A stretch of DNA of 48,765 nucleotides from Desulfovibrionaceae bacterium (GTDB taxonomy: Bacteria > Desulfobacterota > Desulfovibrionia > Desulfovibrionales > Desulfovibrionaceae): assembly GCA_017454105.1 (NCBI GenBank), contig JAFTDR010000155.1, positions 1 through 48,765 of the forward strand, read 5' to 3'. The notes under the pieces are model-generated. The model saw only the letters and a program-made list of their open reading frames with translations. It searched no databases and had not been told where the DNA came from. Position numbers and translations under genes: made by a program. Shown here piece after piece: positions 1-9,732 of the stretch. Position 1 is the stretch's first letter. Every line of letters starts with the position of its first letter.

Positions 1-241
1 CGAGATCGGCGGACAGTCAAGGGCGCGTGAGCTAGAGAGCGTACCCTTGGACTTCCAAAGCTCGCAAGGTAGAAAAAGGCGTTCGATGCGGCTTCCCGAA
101 GCTTCGCAGGTTTCGCTTAAGCGGGTTTCCGAAGCGCAACAAAGGTGAGATGCCCAAAGAGGGTGCGGAGCCGACGGGGAATGTCGCTGACTGCCCGTAC
201 ATTGCGTACCCACGAAACCTATCGAAGATCCTTACAGTTCC

Positions 242-799
242 TTACGCTAATGAAGAACCTCTAAGCCTCGCTGCTTTGAGTACATCGCTTTGTTCGGAAA
301 TCGGCTTGTTGTTCGTGCCGGCTGTGATTGTGCCAAGCCATTCCATGCCGGTAAAAGAACACATTCTCTGCATAATGAGTTCGAGGCCTTCCCGGCCGTC
401 ACGCTCACTTGGTTGACCGCTTGTCATGACGAGCAGCAGTTTTTTTCCTGAAAAGACGCTTTTTTCCGCAGTCGCGTTAAAGGGGAGAGAAAAAAAGCGG
501 TCAATCGCATTCTTAAGTGGCCCGGCAAGGTTCCACCAGTACATGGGGCTAGCAAAAATAAGCAGATCCGCTTCTTGTACACTGTCAAGCACGCCATGCA
601 TATCGTCTTTTTGTATACAGCCATCTGCCGTAGGCTTCTTGCAGGCCATGCAGCCTTTACAGGGCTGAATGGTTAATTCGACAAGATCAATACGCTGAAC
701 GAGATGGCCGTTTCCGCGAAGTCCGTCAAGAAATGCTTCAAGGAGCTTCGCAGTATTCCCCTTTTTGTGCGGGCCTCCAAATAAAGCGCATACTTTCAT
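242..799 (-). CDS. Flavodoxin-fold NAD(P)H-dependent FMN reductase / iron-sulfur flavoprotein family
   Basis: A predicted soluble flavoprotein of 185 residues that would use FMN for electron transfer or quinone/metal reduction; the substrate is unknown. The N-terminus (MKVCALFGGPHKKGNT) has the beta strand and phosphate-binding loop of NADPH-dependent FMN reductases. A cysteine cluster CKGCMAC at about residues 48-54, with another Cys ten residues later, matches the iron-sulfur flavoprotein subgroup. SPMYWWNLAGPLKNAIDR at about 85-102 is the conserved SPxYw flavin loop. The open frame extends upstream to a GTG at 817, but that GTG lies in a hairpin arm. The ATG at 799 places MKV at the normal family start and is preceded by a weak GGA. 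It is transcribed away from the sensor kinase, with no partner gene visible to the left. Confidence 0.8.
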   Translation of the reverse strand: MKVCALFGGPHKKGNTAKLLEAFLDGLRGNGHLVQRIDLVELTIQPCKGCMACKKPTADGCIQKDDMHGVLDSVQEADLLIFASPMYWWNLAGPLKNAIDRFFSLPFNATAEKSVFSGKKLLLVMTSGQPSERDGREGLELIMQRMCSFTGMEWLGTITAGTNNKPISEQSDVLKAARLRGSSLA

Positions 800-811
800 A
801 CATATTCCAAC

Positions 812-855
812 GCGCACTCCACAGTCCCTTATGGGCTGTGGAGTGCGCTTTTTTT
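812..855 (+). terminator. Perfect 13-bp hairpin with a T tract
   Basis: Arms at 812-824 and 836-848 pair perfectly (GCGCACTCCACAG with its complement), followed on the plus strand by seven T. By form it is a rho-independent terminator for plus-strand transcription, but no plus-strand gene lies to its left. On the minus strand the same hairpin would sit in the 5' leader just upstream of the flavoprotein ATG. Confidence 0.6.
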
Positions 856-963
856 ATAGGGTTTGTAAAAAGGCAGTTTTATTTCTGAGCTGATGAGCCA
901 AACTGCGATTGGCTCGAAAGAGATGTTTTGCGTGCCATCGCAGTGATTTCCCACTGACTTGGC

Positions 964-3900
964 TTAGAGCATGCTCTCCAAGGTTTCAAAGAGGACGTCT
1001 GGATTGACTGGCTTTGAAAGGTGGGCATTGAGACCCGCCTGGAGGCTCCGCTGCACGTCCTCATCAAAGGCATTTGCCGTGAGCGCGATGATTAGAATTG
1101 ATTTCGCATCCTCGCGGTCCATGGCGCGTATGGCCGTAGTTGCTTCAATGCCGTTCATTTCCGGCATGCGCATATCCATCAGAATAACGTCGTAGTAGCC
1201 GACAGGATGGGAGGCGAACATCTCAACCGCGATCTTTCCGTTTTCCGCGTGTTCGGGCTTCATTTCACGCATCTCCAACACCTCCATCATAATTTCGGCG
1301 TTGATGAGCATGTCTTCTGCGAGCAGCACCCTGAGCCCGCGCAAATCGGCCTTTTTCTTCGTATTTCCCTTTTCGATTTTCTTGCGCATCGCGTTTTTGA
1401 CTTCATCGATCACACTCCCTGGAAAGAGCGGCTTCGCGATGAAGCTGTCAACGCCCGCGGCCACAGCTTCATCATGCACATCGTCCCAGTTGTAGGCGGT
1501 CAGGATGATGATAGCCGTGTTGCTGCCGATGAGACTGCGGATGATGCGCGTGGCCTCGACACCGTCCATTTCCGGCATCTGCCAGTCTATAATGATTAAA
1601 TTGTATGGATCGCACCGCGCCTGGCGGAGTTTGACCATGTCGATGGCCTTTTGTCCTGAGAGCGCGATTTCGGAGGATATACCCACCTTTTCGAGTACAA
1701 GTTTCGCATGATCGCAGGCTACGGGATCATCGTCGACCACAAGGACACTCATTTCCGCTGGATTCAGCTGGATATCGTCTGCCTCACCGCCTTTTCTCTC
1801 TTCAGCATCGAGCAGAGTCACAGTCACTGTGAAGGTTGAGCCAACGCCCTTTTCACTCTCAACTGCGATCTCGCCATTCATCATCTCAATGATGTTCTTT
1901 GTAATCGCCATGCCGAGGCCGGAGCTGCCGTATTTATTGCTCGCGTTCGAGTCTTCCTGACTGAAGGTTTCGAAGAGTTTTGGCAAGAATTCCTTATTCA
2001 TGCCAACGCCAGTGTCCTTGATTGTGAAGCGCAGCGTCGACTTGCCTTCATAATTGGCTGTTTTTTCGACCAGGAAATCAATGTTGCCGCCACTTGGCGT
2101 AAATTTCACGGCATTGCCGAGAATATTGATCAGAACCTGGCGGAGCTTAACGTTGTCGCCAATGTAGTAGTCGTCGACTTCGCCGTTGATGCGGCAGGTG
2201 TAGTTGAGCCCCTTGTCTTGGCATTGGCCGTTGACAATGGTGTTGATATTTTCAATCAGCTTGGAGAAGGCGAATTCCTCGTTTCGCAAAACCATTCGGC
2301 CTGATTCGATGCGCGACATGTCGAGGATGTCGTTGATAAGCGAGAGGAGATGCTGGGCGGAACTGCCGATTTTTTCCAAATAGTCGCGCGTTTTATCCGA
2401 TATGCCGGCTTCGTTTAAGGCCAGATTGTCGAGGCCGATGATCGCGTTCATGGGCGTACGAATTTCGTGGCTCATGTTCGAGAGGAAGATGGTCTTGGCC
2501 TTGTTCGCCTCTTCAGCCGTTTTGAGTGCGTCGCTCAAAGCCTGGCTTTTTTGCATCTCATCGCGCATCTCTGCGTCGATATCGGTTATGCCAAGGCCTA
2601 TTGTCTTTATTGTCTCGTCTTGAGCGCCTTCTGTGCCGGCCTTGACTATGCGGAGCATTTCATAGCGTTCATGGCCGTCGCGCATAACCAGGTAGCGGAA
2701 GGAGAGTATAGGCCGCTCGGCAAGACCTGCGCGTATTTTCTCAGCATCAAGAAAGGCGACGAAGGCGTCACGGTATTCATCCGTGACAAAGCGATGGGCG
2801 TAGTCAAGAAATGTCTCGCGGAAAAGAATTGAATCCCCTTCGCCCACTAGGTCTCCGACCGAGGCATCTTTTCGGTAACATTGGGCCGTGTTTTCGTTCA
2901 GATTGACAAAAAAGACCCCGCGGTAATCAACGGACAGCGCTGTGATCATACTGTCCTTTTGCAGGCGCTCTTTTTCCTGCGCGAGGAGTTGCTCCTGCAG
3001 GGCAAGCTGTTCTTCAAGTTCCTTTTGCCGTACGCGGTTTGCGGTTTCTGAAACTTCCTTTTCAAGTGCGACCTTGGCCGCTTTGCGTATCTGGCTAATC
3101 ATGACGCCAAAAAGGGCCGCAAGGACAAGAATAGTTGCGATAGACTGAAGGAGATTGCGGGTGATCATCCCCTCGTAAATGGAGCTGATCTGCGCTGTAA
3201 TGACACTCTCGCGCACAAGATATGTCAGCATAAGATCTGTGCCGTGTATCGGCACATAATTCATTGTCTCGCGTATATTGTTGTACGTGAAGGAAACGAC
3301 CCCGGGCCGTTTTTTTAGAAAATTTTCGCGCATCCTCTCAAGTGCCCCCTTCGACTGGAAGGAGGCGTTTTCAAGGGCTTTTAAGAGATTTGTCTCGTTG
3401 GCCAGTCCGCCGAGAACTGAGTCGGTTAGGGAATCGCCCGCACTTGTGTAGAGATTGCAGAAGGTTGTGTTGTTGTTGGAAGTGAGGGAAATAGTTTGCA
3501 AGAGTGTCGCCATGTCGATTTCCATGAAGCAGACGACGAGATGGTCGCCCATAAAAGGCAGTCTATCGACAGGAGCGGCGATAATGAGCTTCTTATTGCC
3601 CTTGCCTTCAAGGTTTTTGATATGGATTTCCGATGAGGAAAGCGATAGGTAGGTAAAGGGGTATTGGTCAATGTCAGTCCGCGTGCCCCTGGACGTATAG
3701 ATTATGCCCTTGCTGTTTACAAAGGCGAATTTTTCGACTCTGTACAGCTGTTTCATTCTGGCTTGATAGGCCTGCAGTGACTCAACGCTTGTGAGATCGT
3801 TTTTATCTAAGAGTCCGATGGCGACGTCCAAATTGCTGACATAGCCTTGCAGCGTTGAAGCGACGACCTGCTCGCGTCGTTCGGACAATTCGCCAAGATA

Positions 3901-4047
3901 CAGCAGGCTGACCGCGTGTACGGCCTGTTCTGTGTCGCGGCTTGCGTTATGGCCTGTCCAAAATGTGCCCAATACCAAGATAATGGCAATGAGGATACTG
4001 CCTATGATGGCCATGCGCATGACGCTGCCGCTTTGTGCGATCTTCAC
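964..4047 (-). CDS. Hybrid sensor histidine kinase with two C-terminal receiver domains
   Basis: An inner-membrane sensor kinase of 1027 residues. A first membrane helix (about residues 10-30) is followed by a roughly 270-residue periplasmic sensor of the double-Cache kind, a second helix at about 300-322 (SIATILVLAALFGVMI), a glutamine/glutamate-rich coiled coil, and a PAS-like segment. Then comes a HisKA domain with phosphoacceptor His527 in FLSNMSHEIRTPMNAIIG and a HATPase domain with DTGVGMN and GSSGLGMAI boxes. Two receivers follow, with probable phospho-Asp821 (IIIDWQMPEMDG) and Asp958 (ILMDMRMPEMNG). There is no Hpt or output domain, so a separate phosphotransfer partner is expected. 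The frame opens at a GTG at 4068, but the GTG at 4047 is preceded by GGAGGGGAGG and starts just before the first helix, so 4047 is used. The ligand is unknown. Confidence 0.88.
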   Translation of the reverse strand: MKIAQSGSVMRMAIIGSILIAIILVLGTFWTGHNASRDTEQAVHAVSLLYLGELSERREQVVASTLQGYVSNLDVAIGLLDKNDLTSVESLQAYQARMKQLYRVEKFAFVNSKGIIYTSRGTRTDIDQYPFTYLSLSSSEIHIKNLEGKGNKKLIIAAPVDRLPFMGDHLVVCFMEIDMATLLQTISLTSNNNTTFCNLYTSAGDSLTDSVLGGLANETNLLKALENASFQSKGALERMRENFLKKRPGVVSFTYNNIRETMNYVPIHGTDLMLTYLVRESVITAQISSIYEGMITRNLLQSIATILVLAALFGVMISQIRKAAKVALEKEVSETANRVRQKELEEQLALQEQLLAQEKERLQKDSMITALSVDYRGVFFVNLNENTAQCYRKDASVGDLVGEGDSILFRETFLDYAHRFVTDEYRDAFVAFLDAEKIRAGLAERPILSFRYLVMRDGHERYEMLRIVKAGTEGAQDETIKTIGLGITDIDAEMRDEMQKSQALSDALKTAEEANKAKTIFLSNMSHEIRTPMNAIIGLDNLALNEAGISDKTRDYLEKIGSSAQHLLSLINDILDMSRIESGRMVLRNEEFAFSKLIENINTIVNGQCQDKGLNYTCRINGEVDDYYIGDNVKLRQVLINILGNAVKFTPSGGNIDFLVEKTANYEGKSTLRFTIKDTGVGMNKEFLPKLFETFSQEDSNASNKYGSSGLGMAITKNIIEMMNGEIAVESEKGVGSTFTVTVTLLDAEERKGGEADDIQLNPAEMSVLVVDDDPVACDHAKLVLEKVGISSEIALSGQKAIDMVKLRQARCDPYNLIIIDWQMPEMDGVEATRIIRSLIGSNTAIIILTAYNWDDVHDEAVAAGVDSFIAKPLFPGSVIDEVKNAMRKKIEKGNTKKKADLRGLRVLLAEDMLINAEIMMEVLEMREMKPEHAENGKIAVEMFASHPVGYYDVILMDMRMPEMNGIEATTAIRAMDREDAKSILIIALTANAFDEDVQRSLQAGLNAHLSKPVNPDVLFETLESML

Positions 4048-4685
4048 GAACCTCCCCTCCTGCTTCACCCGGCGTTTTCAAAAGTTGATATCCCTGCCCG
4101 AGGCGGGTTTTCCGCTGTATTTCGGGCTTAGGCTTGTGCGGCATACCGCCAGAAATTGACTCTTCTTGCATCCGTTGTTCCCTTCCGCTTCGAAGCGATC
4201 CTTTTTTTGGCAAAAGAGCCTGAAAGCCTCAGATGTCCAGGCATAGGCTGGAAGTGTGAGGCTTGCAGGCGCTCTGGAAGAGAGTTTTCTTGCTTGGCTA
4301 CAAAAGAGCACTGGCATGGGCCCAAGGCACCTCTTCATAGTAGACAAGAGAGCCGCTTTCGCTTTGACTGTGCGTTGTTATGCTGCGCAATCCTAAGGGC
4401 TAGCCCGTGTTTTGCTTGCAGCGAACTCATTTGCCAGCATTTGCTCCAAAGCCGCAGGTATCTGGAATTTCAGACTATGTGTCGTACGGTCTTGTTTTTG
4501 GTCCGCTGTCTTTCAAGATCGCATGACCGTAAATGAATAGCGCCAAGTCGTCAACAGGGCTCTTTGGGCGGTATGATTCCCTTGCGGTTTCAGCGCGTGT
4601 TCCGTAGGATAGAGGGCTGAGCGGATTTTTTGCATGCCCTTTGGGATGGGAATGTTTTTTGCATGAGTCACTGTGGGGTGTTGTC
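4048..4685. other. Divergent intergenic region between the sensor kinase and flhB
   Basis: About 640 bases separate the divergently transcribed kinase and flhB. Several short open frames cross it on both strands, but none has a ribosome site and recognisable protein character together. I see no RNA gene. It must hold the promoters for both genes; only a weak sigma-54-like match near 4648 could be pointed to. Confidence 0.5.
4648..4662 (+). promoter_or_regulatory. Weak sigma-54-like -24/-12 match upstream of flhB
   Basis: GG at 4649-4650 and GC at 4661-4662 are ten bases apart, with TTGC at the -12 element and A and G at two further consensus places. The T before the GG is missing, and the resulting leader would be only about 12 bases. 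Sigma-54 control is common for flagellar genes, but this match alone is poor. Confidence 0.2.
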
Positions 4686-5765
4686 ATGTTTGGGAAGCAG
4701 TCGGATCCGAGTAAGACTGAGGAAGCGACGCCGAAGCGGAAAAAGAAGCAGCGCGACGAGGGCAATGTCCCGAAGTCCCCAGAACTTGGAAAGGCCGTCA
4801 GTTTGACTGGCGGGCTCATCATACTGAGCCTTTGGATCGGGCCGCTGTACCGCGAGGTTAAAGAACTTTTTCTGCGTTTTCTTGACTGCTCAAAGCAAGT
4901 TACGGTGACCCCTCAGAGCATGTACACCTTGATGGTCGAGCTTAGCCTCTCCATCGCCTATATTATCCTCCCCATCCTCCTTTTTCTGGCAATTGCCTCC
5001 TTCACAGCCCAGCGGCTTCAGGTAGGAAAGCTCTGGGCGACCAAGGTATTTAAACCGAAGCTCCAGAAATTTAATATTGTCCAGGGCTTAAAACGCCTAC
5101 TCATCTCTCCGCAGACCCTGCTTAGAGTCATAAAAAGCCTTTTGTTCTCCATTCTTCTTGCGATAATTCCTGGCTACATTATTTATAGGGAGATGGATAA
5201 TTTCCTCTATCTCTACTTTGAGACACCAGAGCAGATTGCCGTCTATATGCTTGAGCTTGGCTTCATGCTTGCGAAATACGCCTTAATTCCGATTATTATC
5301 ATCGCGGCCTTTGATGTTTGGCAGTCGCGGTACGCGTATAAAGAGAGCATTAAAATGACCAAGGACGAGGTGAAGGATGAGCGAAAGCAGGCTGAAGGCG
5401 ATCCCAAGATTAAAAGCCAGCAGCGCCAGAAGATGATGAAAATTGCGATGAAGCGCATGATGGCGCAGGTTCCGAAGGCGGATGTCGTTGTGACAAACCC
5501 AACCCACATAGCTGTGGCGCTTAGGTATAATACAAGCGAGGCCCCTGCCCCAGTCATTCTCGCCAAGGGGGCCGGTGTTGTGGCGGAGAAGATAAAAGCC
5601 ATTGCGAAGGACTGCAAGATTCCGATCCAGGAAAATGTGCCGCTTGCGCGGGCCCTGTACAAATCCTGCGAGATTGGCGATATGATACCTGAAGAATTAT
5701 ACAAAGCCGTTGCGGCGCTGCTTGCGGGCATCTGGCGCATGCGGCCTAGAACGCGCGCGTACTAA
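4686..5765 (+). CDS. flhB: Flagellar type III secretion switch protein FlhB
   Basis: A 359-residue inner-membrane component of the flagellar export gate that switches substrate specificity from rod/hook to filament proteins. The N-terminus has the typical SKTEEATPKRKKKQRDEG lead. Four membrane segments lie at about 40-55, 82-106, 147-167 and 185-210. The cytoplasmic C-terminal domain carries the self-cleaving N271-P-T-H274 site in VVVTNPTHIAVALRY. Length and motif positions match the flagellar protein closely. The frame is open from 4641, but the ATG at 4686 has GGGG upstream and begins at the family start. flhA follows 32 bases later, so the two are probably cotranscribed. A virulence-type SctU is less likely because no other type III secretion genes are present. 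Confidence 0.95.
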   Translation: MFGKQSDPSKTEEATPKRKKKQRDEGNVPKSPELGKAVSLTGGLIILSLWIGPLYREVKELFLRFLDCSKQVTVTPQSMYTLMVELSLSIAYIILPILLFLAIASFTAQRLQVGKLWATKVFKPKLQKFNIVQGLKRLLISPQTLLRVIKSLLFSILLAIIPGYIIYREMDNFLYLYFETPEQIAVYMLELGFMLAKYALIPIIIIAAFDVWQSRYAYKESIKMTKDEVKDERKQAEGDPKIKSQQRQKMMKIAMKRMMAQVPKADVVVTNPTHIAVALRYNTSEAPAPVILAKGAGVVAEKIKAIAKDCKIPIQENVPLARALYKSCEIGDMIPEELYKAVAALLAGIWRMRPRTRAY

Positions 5766-5797
5766 GAGTTCCTGTTTAGGATTGAAGGAAATAGCCC

Positions 5798-7891
5798 ATG
5801 GCATCTGTTCTCCCAAACATAGATTATTCCCGTTTTTCGAGAAACGGCGAGACATTTCTCGCTGTCGGCGTGGTGACCATACTCTTTGTCATGCTGGTGC
5901 CGCTTCCGACCTTTTTCATGGACATTATGCTCTGCGTGAGCATTTCTCTCTCCATGCTTGTTTTGATCACAACCATGTTCATGACAACGCCTCTTGAGTT
6001 CACGATATTTCCTTCCCTTTTGCTTGTGACAACTCTTCTGCGCCTTGCCCTGAATGTGGCCTCAACGCGTCTTATTCTTCTAAACGGCGATACCGGAACG
6101 GAGGCTGCGGGAAGCATCATCCGGTCCTTTGGAGAGTTTGTTGTTGGGGGAAGCTACGTTGTCGGCGCAGTCATCTTCTTTATCATGTTCATCCTAAACA
6201 AAGTTGTCATCACAGCCGGCACAACGCGTATTGCCGAAGTCGCTGCGCGCTTTACCTTAGACGCCATGCCCGGCAAGCAGATGGCTATTGAGGCGGATTT
6301 AAACGCCGGTTTGATCGACGAGGAGGAGGCGACAGCTAGGCGGCATGCCCTGCGCAAGGAGGCCGACTTCTACGGGGCTATGGACGGTGCCTGTAAATTT
6401 GTCTCAGGTGACGTGAATGCCGGCATGTTTATCACGCTCATCAATATTGTGGGCGGTCTTTTGATTGGCTGCGTGCAGAAGGGCATGGAATGGGAAACAG
6501 CCTTAACGACCTATTCCCTTTTGACCATCGGTGACGGTCTTGTCTCGACCATCCCCTCGATTATTATATCGACAGCGACAGGTCTTCTTGTTTCCCGGGC
6601 AGCCTCTGAGGCTAAGATGGGCGAAGAGTTTATGGCCCAGCTCAGCTTTAACGGCAAGGCGCTCAAGCTTGTCTCAGGCATCCTTGTGCTTTTCGGCATT
6701 GTGCCTGGGCTTCCGACCATTCCTTTCTTTATTCTGGCCTTTGCTCTCTTTATGGGCTCGCGTTTTTCAGTCGAAGATGGAGACGAGCAGGCAAAGGAGA
6801 AGGCAAAAGCAGGACCTGCGCCCCAAGGTGGGTCTGCGGATACGCCGGAAGATGTGCAGGCCCTCCTCCCGCTGGACACCTTGGAGCTTGAGGTCGGCTA
6901 CGGCTTAATTCCCCTTGTTGACGAAGAGCAGAGCGGCAATCTTTTAGCCCGCATCCGCTCAATCCGCAGGCAGTTTGCGCTCGACATGGGGGTGATCATC
7001 CCCTCCCTGCATTTGCGCGACAATCTGCAGTTAAAACCAGGCCAGTATTCTCTGCTGATTAAGGGCAATCAGGTGGCCTCTGCTGAAATACTTGTGGATC
7101 ATTTTCTCGCCATGAATCCAGGCAATGTCTCGGCTAAGATTGACGGTGTTGAGACGCGCGAGCCGGCCTTTAATCTTCCGGCCATCTGGATTCCGGCCGC
7201 GCAGCGTGAAGAGGCCATGATGGCCGGCTATACTGTTGTTGATCCGGCGACAGTGATCGCGACGCATTTGACCGAAGTCTTTAGACGTCATCTGGCCGAC
7301 TTCTTAGACAGACAGGCTGTTCAGGGTCTGCTCGATACGCTCTCAAAGACCTCGCCCAAGGCTGTTGAGGATCTGGTGCCGAATGCCATAAGTCTTGGCG
7401 GCGTCCAGAAAGTCCTGCAGATGCTTGTCCGCGAAAACGTGAGCATACGCGATATGCTGACAATCACGGAAACTCTGGGAGACTTTGCCGCAGCCGTCAA
7501 GTCTCCTGAAATGCTGACTGAATATGTGCGAGAAAAGCTTGCGCGCGCCATTGTCCGCCCCTATCTTGACAGCACAGGCGCCCTGCCCGTTTTGACACTG
7601 AGCGGCAACGCTGAGCGCAAGGTGCAGGAAGGCATACGCCAGGCCGAAAACGGGGCAGCCTTCCTCTCGCTTAACCCCGCAACAGCGCAGCGTCTTGTCC
7701 AGAACATCAATGCGGCTGTTGAGCGGGCGGTCAATACGGACGGACAGCCTGTTGTTTTGACAACACCGATGCTTCGACCGCATTTGGCGCAGCTTGTGAC
7801 GCGTTTTCTCCCGACTATCCCTGTGATCTCCCAGGCTGAAATCCCACCGGATGTGCGTCTGCAGTCTGTTGGGACCATTGCCCTTGAGTAA
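5798..7891 (+). CDS. flhA: Flagellar export-gate protein FlhA
   Basis: The major inner-membrane export-gate protein (697 residues) that forms the cytoplasmic nonameric ring receiving flagellar substrate-chaperone complexes. The N-terminal half is a multi-helix membrane domain. The family signature, GTTRIAEVAARFTLDAMPGK and onward, spans about residues 141-170. A linker from about 325 leads to the large cytoplasmic domain, which runs to the C-terminus. ATG 5798 is preceded by AAGGAA. In many relatives flhA is followed by flhF and an FlhG-type gene; here it is followed by a hairpin and a convergent cyclophilin gene, so the flagellar block is short. Confidence 0.95.
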   Translation: MASVLPNIDYSRFSRNGETFLAVGVVTILFVMLVPLPTFFMDIMLCVSISLSMLVLITTMFMTTPLEFTIFPSLLLVTTLLRLALNVASTRLILLNGDTGTEAAGSIIRSFGEFVVGGSYVVGAVIFFIMFILNKVVITAGTTRIAEVAARFTLDAMPGKQMAIEADLNAGLIDEEEATARRHALRKEADFYGAMDGACKFVSGDVNAGMFITLINIVGGLLIGCVQKGMEWETALTTYSLLTIGDGLVSTIPSIIISTATGLLVSRAASEAKMGEEFMAQLSFNGKALKLVSGILVLFGIVPGLPTIPFFILAFALFMGSRFSVEDGDEQAKEKAKAGPAPQGGSADTPEDVQALLPLDTLELEVGYGLIPLVDEEQSGNLLARIRSIRRQFALDMGVIIPSLHLRDNLQLKPGQYSLLIKGNQVASAEILVDHFLAMNPGNVSAKIDGVETREPAFNLPAIWIPAAQREEAMMAGYTVVDPATVIATHLTEVFRRHLADFLDRQAVQGLLDTLSKTSPKAVEDLVPNAISLGGVQKVLQMLVRENVSIRDMLTITETLGDFAAAVKSPEMLTEYVREKLARAIVRPYLDSTGALPVLTLSGNAERKVQEGIRQAENGAAFLSLNPATAQRLVQNINAAVERAVNTDGQPVVLTTPMLRPHLAQLVTRFLPTIPVISQAEIPPDVRLQSVGTIALE

Positions 7892-7898
7892 GTTTGGA

Positions 7899-7922
7899 AG
7901 CGCCCCGTACCCGGGGCGCTTT
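7899..7922 (+). terminator. Hairpin between convergent flhA and cyclophilin genes
   Basis: An 8-bp perfect stem (AGCGCCCC at 7899-7906 with 7913-7920) and six-base loop, followed by only TTGT. It lies eight bases after the flhA stop and is placed to end flhA transcription; the short T tract makes it weak. Confidence 0.6.
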
Positions 7923-7932
7923 GTACGGTCTT

Positions 7933-8442
7933 CTACGCGAAGCGGCTTGCGCCCGTAATCATGACCATATCGACAGGCACATCGCCGTGTATGCCGACGG
8001 CCTTTGTTTTCACCTTGCCTATGGCATCGACCACATCCAAACCGTCAACTACCTTGCCGAAAACACAGTAGCCCCACCCGGCCACGTCCTTTGCCGTGTG
8101 GTCGAGGAAATCGTTGTCGACCAGGTTGATAAAAAACTGCGCCGTTGCGCTGTGCGGATCCTGGGTCCTGGCCATGGCTATTGAGCCGCGCAAGTTTTTT
8201 AAGCCATTGTCTGCTTCGTTTTCGATAGGCTCCTTGGTCGTTTTTTCTTGCATTCTTCCGTCAAGTCCGCCGCCTTGGATCATAAAATCCTTGATTACAC
8301 GGTGGAAGATTGTGTTCGCGTAGAAGCCGTCGTCCACATAGGCGAGAAAATTCGCAACTGTCTTCGGCGCTTTGTCTGGAAAAAGTTCGACCAAGATATC
8401 CCCTGAGGTTGTTTCGAGAAGAACCGTTGGATTGTCGGCCAT
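7933..8442 (-). CDS. Cyclophilin-type peptidyl-prolyl cis-trans isomerase
   Basis: A single-domain cyclophilin of 169 residues that catalyses cis-trans isomerisation of proline peptide bonds. It has the conserved catalytic block [13 protein letters not shown] (about residues 45-57), the substrate-site segment [10 protein letters not shown], and [14 protein letters not shown] carrying the family tryptophan. No signal peptide is present, so it is cytosolic like PpiB. The frame is open to 8580, but the ATG at 8442 is preceded by AAAAGGAG and starts at the family N-terminus ([16 protein letters not shown]). It is divergent from mutY and convergent with flhA. Confidence 0.92.
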   Translation of the reverse strand: MADNPTVLLETTSGDILVELFPDKAPKTVANFLAYVDDGFYANTIFHRVIKDFMIQGGGLDGRMQEKTTKEPIENEADNGLKNLRGSIAMARTQDPHSATAQFFINLVDNDFLDHTAKDVAGWGYCVFGKVVDGLDVVDAIGKVKTKAVGIHGDVPVDMVMITGASRFA

Positions 8443-8506
8443 AAAAACTCCTTTTGGTTTACGCGGGATTTTCCCGCAGCGTACGCTCAGCTGCTGGGGG
8501 CAGAGT

Positions 8507-9628
8507 ATGGCTTGGGCATCATTGGACGATCCATTGCATGATCCTGTATCGGATCCAGTTCGGCTCCATTCTGTGCGCACAGCCCTATTGGACTGGTTTT
8601 CAGCAAATGCGCGGGATCTGCCCTGGAGACGGGACTATAGCCCCTACAGTGTCTGGATTGCTGAAAGTATGCTCCAGCAGACGCAGATGCAGCGTGGTGT
8701 GGCCTTCTACTGCCGCTGGATGGAGCGTTTCCCAAACTTGGCCTCTGTAGCCTTTGCAAGCGAGGAGTCCATCTTACGCGCCTGGGAGGGCCTTGGCTAC
8801 TATTCGCGGGCCCGCAACGTTCATGCCACAGCGAAGATCCTTCTTGAGAACTTTGGGGGCGAGTTTCCGCGCGATCTTATGGAGCTTGAGAAGCTCCCAG
8901 GAATAGGGCGGTATACGGCGCGCGCCATTTGTGGCATAGCCTTTGAGGAAACTGTGGCTTGCGTTGACGCAAATGTTCTGCGCATTGTCTCAAGGATCTT
9001 CGATGTGCCCTATGCTGTGGACTCGGCCAAGGGCCGGCGGCTTATTGAAACAATTGCGACGTCCTTGATTCTAAAAGGCCAAGCGCGGGCGACAAACCAG
9101 GCGATGATGGAGTTTGGGGCACTTGTCTGCGGAAAGGATCCTCTCTGTTCGATGTGCCCGCTTGCAACACTCTGCCTTGCTTGCGCGCGGGGCACAGTCC
9201 TTGTACGACCGGTCAAAAAGAGAACGGTGCGCAGAGAGACAAAGACTGTTGCCTGCGCGCTCTTCGTCTTTGACAAGTCTCTCTTAGTTGAGCGGCGGAC
9301 TGGGAAGCGCATATGGAGCGGGCTTTTGACCCTGCCGGAAGTCGATGTCCCGTATGGCTCAACGCCCAAAGCCTCTTTGCTCTCCCATCTGTCGGCTGTA
9401 CTTGGCGTACCCCTTGAGCTTGGGCGCTTTGAGCGATCGCTTCGCCATGCCTACACAAAGTGGACGATTACTCTCTGGGGCATTGCGCTTACATCGCCTT
9501 CTTTGCCAAGCAACTTAGGCCCGTATACTTTTCTTTCGCTCTCAGATCTCTATGCGGCTCCTCTGCCCTCGCCGCACAGAAAACTTATTCATGCCTATCA
9601 GGAAGCAGGCGCGGATTGCGTGAGATGA
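8507..9628 (+). CDS. mutY: Adenine DNA glycosylase MutY
   Basis: Removes adenine mispaired with 8-oxoguanine; 373 residues. Catalytic Glu53 lies in [11 protein letters not shown], the helix-hairpin-helix LPGIGRYTA is at about 130-138, and catalytic Asp154 is in VDANVLRI. An iron-sulfur cluster motif of C208, C214, C217 and C223 follows. The C-terminal NUDIX-like domain (from about 235), which recognises 8-oxoguanine, is present. The first cluster gap is five residues, whereas E. coli MutY has six; this may be a real one-residue deletion and an extra Cys226 is nearby. ATG 8507 with GGGGGC upstream is chosen over in-frame starts that overlap the divergent cyclophilin gene. Confidence 0.92.
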   Translation: MAWASLDDPLHDPVSDPVRLHSVRTALLDWFSANARDLPWRRDYSPYSVWIAESMLQQTQMQRGVAFYCRWMERFPNLASVAFASEESILRAWEGLGYYSRARNVHATAKILLENFGGEFPRDLMELEKLPGIGRYTARAICGIAFEETVACVDANVLRIVSRIFDVPYAVDSAKGRRLIETIATSLILKGQARATNQAMMEFGALVCGKDPLCSMCPLATLCLACARGTVLVRPVKKRTVRRETKTVACALFVFDKSLLVERRTGKRIWSGLLTLPEVDVPYGSTPKASLLSHLSAVLGVPLELGRFERSLRHAYTKWTITLWGIALTSPSLPSNLGPYTFLSLSDLYAAPLPSPHRKLIHAYQEAGADCVR

Positions 9629-9641
9629 GCGCATTTTTTCG

Positions 9642-9669
9642 TTGACAGACTGTGCAGAGAGAGTGTACT
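9642..9669 (+). promoter_or_regulatory. Sigma-70-like promoter between mutY and rimP
   Basis: A perfect TTGACA at 9642-9647, a 16-base gap and TGTACT at 9664-9669 predict a start near 9676. It is well placed to drive the rimP-nusA-infB operon, but a strong terminator follows within 90 bases. Confidence 0.55.
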
Positions 9670-9680
9670 CTCACCCAAGA

Positions 9681-9701
9681 AATTATAGTTTTTCTATAAT
9701 T
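9681..9701 (+). repeat. AT-rich hairpin in the leader upstream of rimP
   Basis: AATTATAG at 9681-9688 and its exact complement at 9694-9701 flank a loop of five T. It lies in the predicted leader RNA, just after the promoter and ahead of the terminator hairpin. Confidence 0.5.
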
Positions 9702-9732
9702 CTCATCCTGATGCAGAACAGTGTTCACAACG

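Noticed and set aside
2467..2832. Plus-strand frames antisense to the sensor kinase
   Set aside because: Shadows of a clear kinase gene with intact motifs.
4686..7891. flhB-flhA as virulence type III secretion genes sctU-sctV
   Set aside because: Length, the N-terminal and NPTH context and the FlhA signature match flagellar proteins, and no other secretion gene is present.
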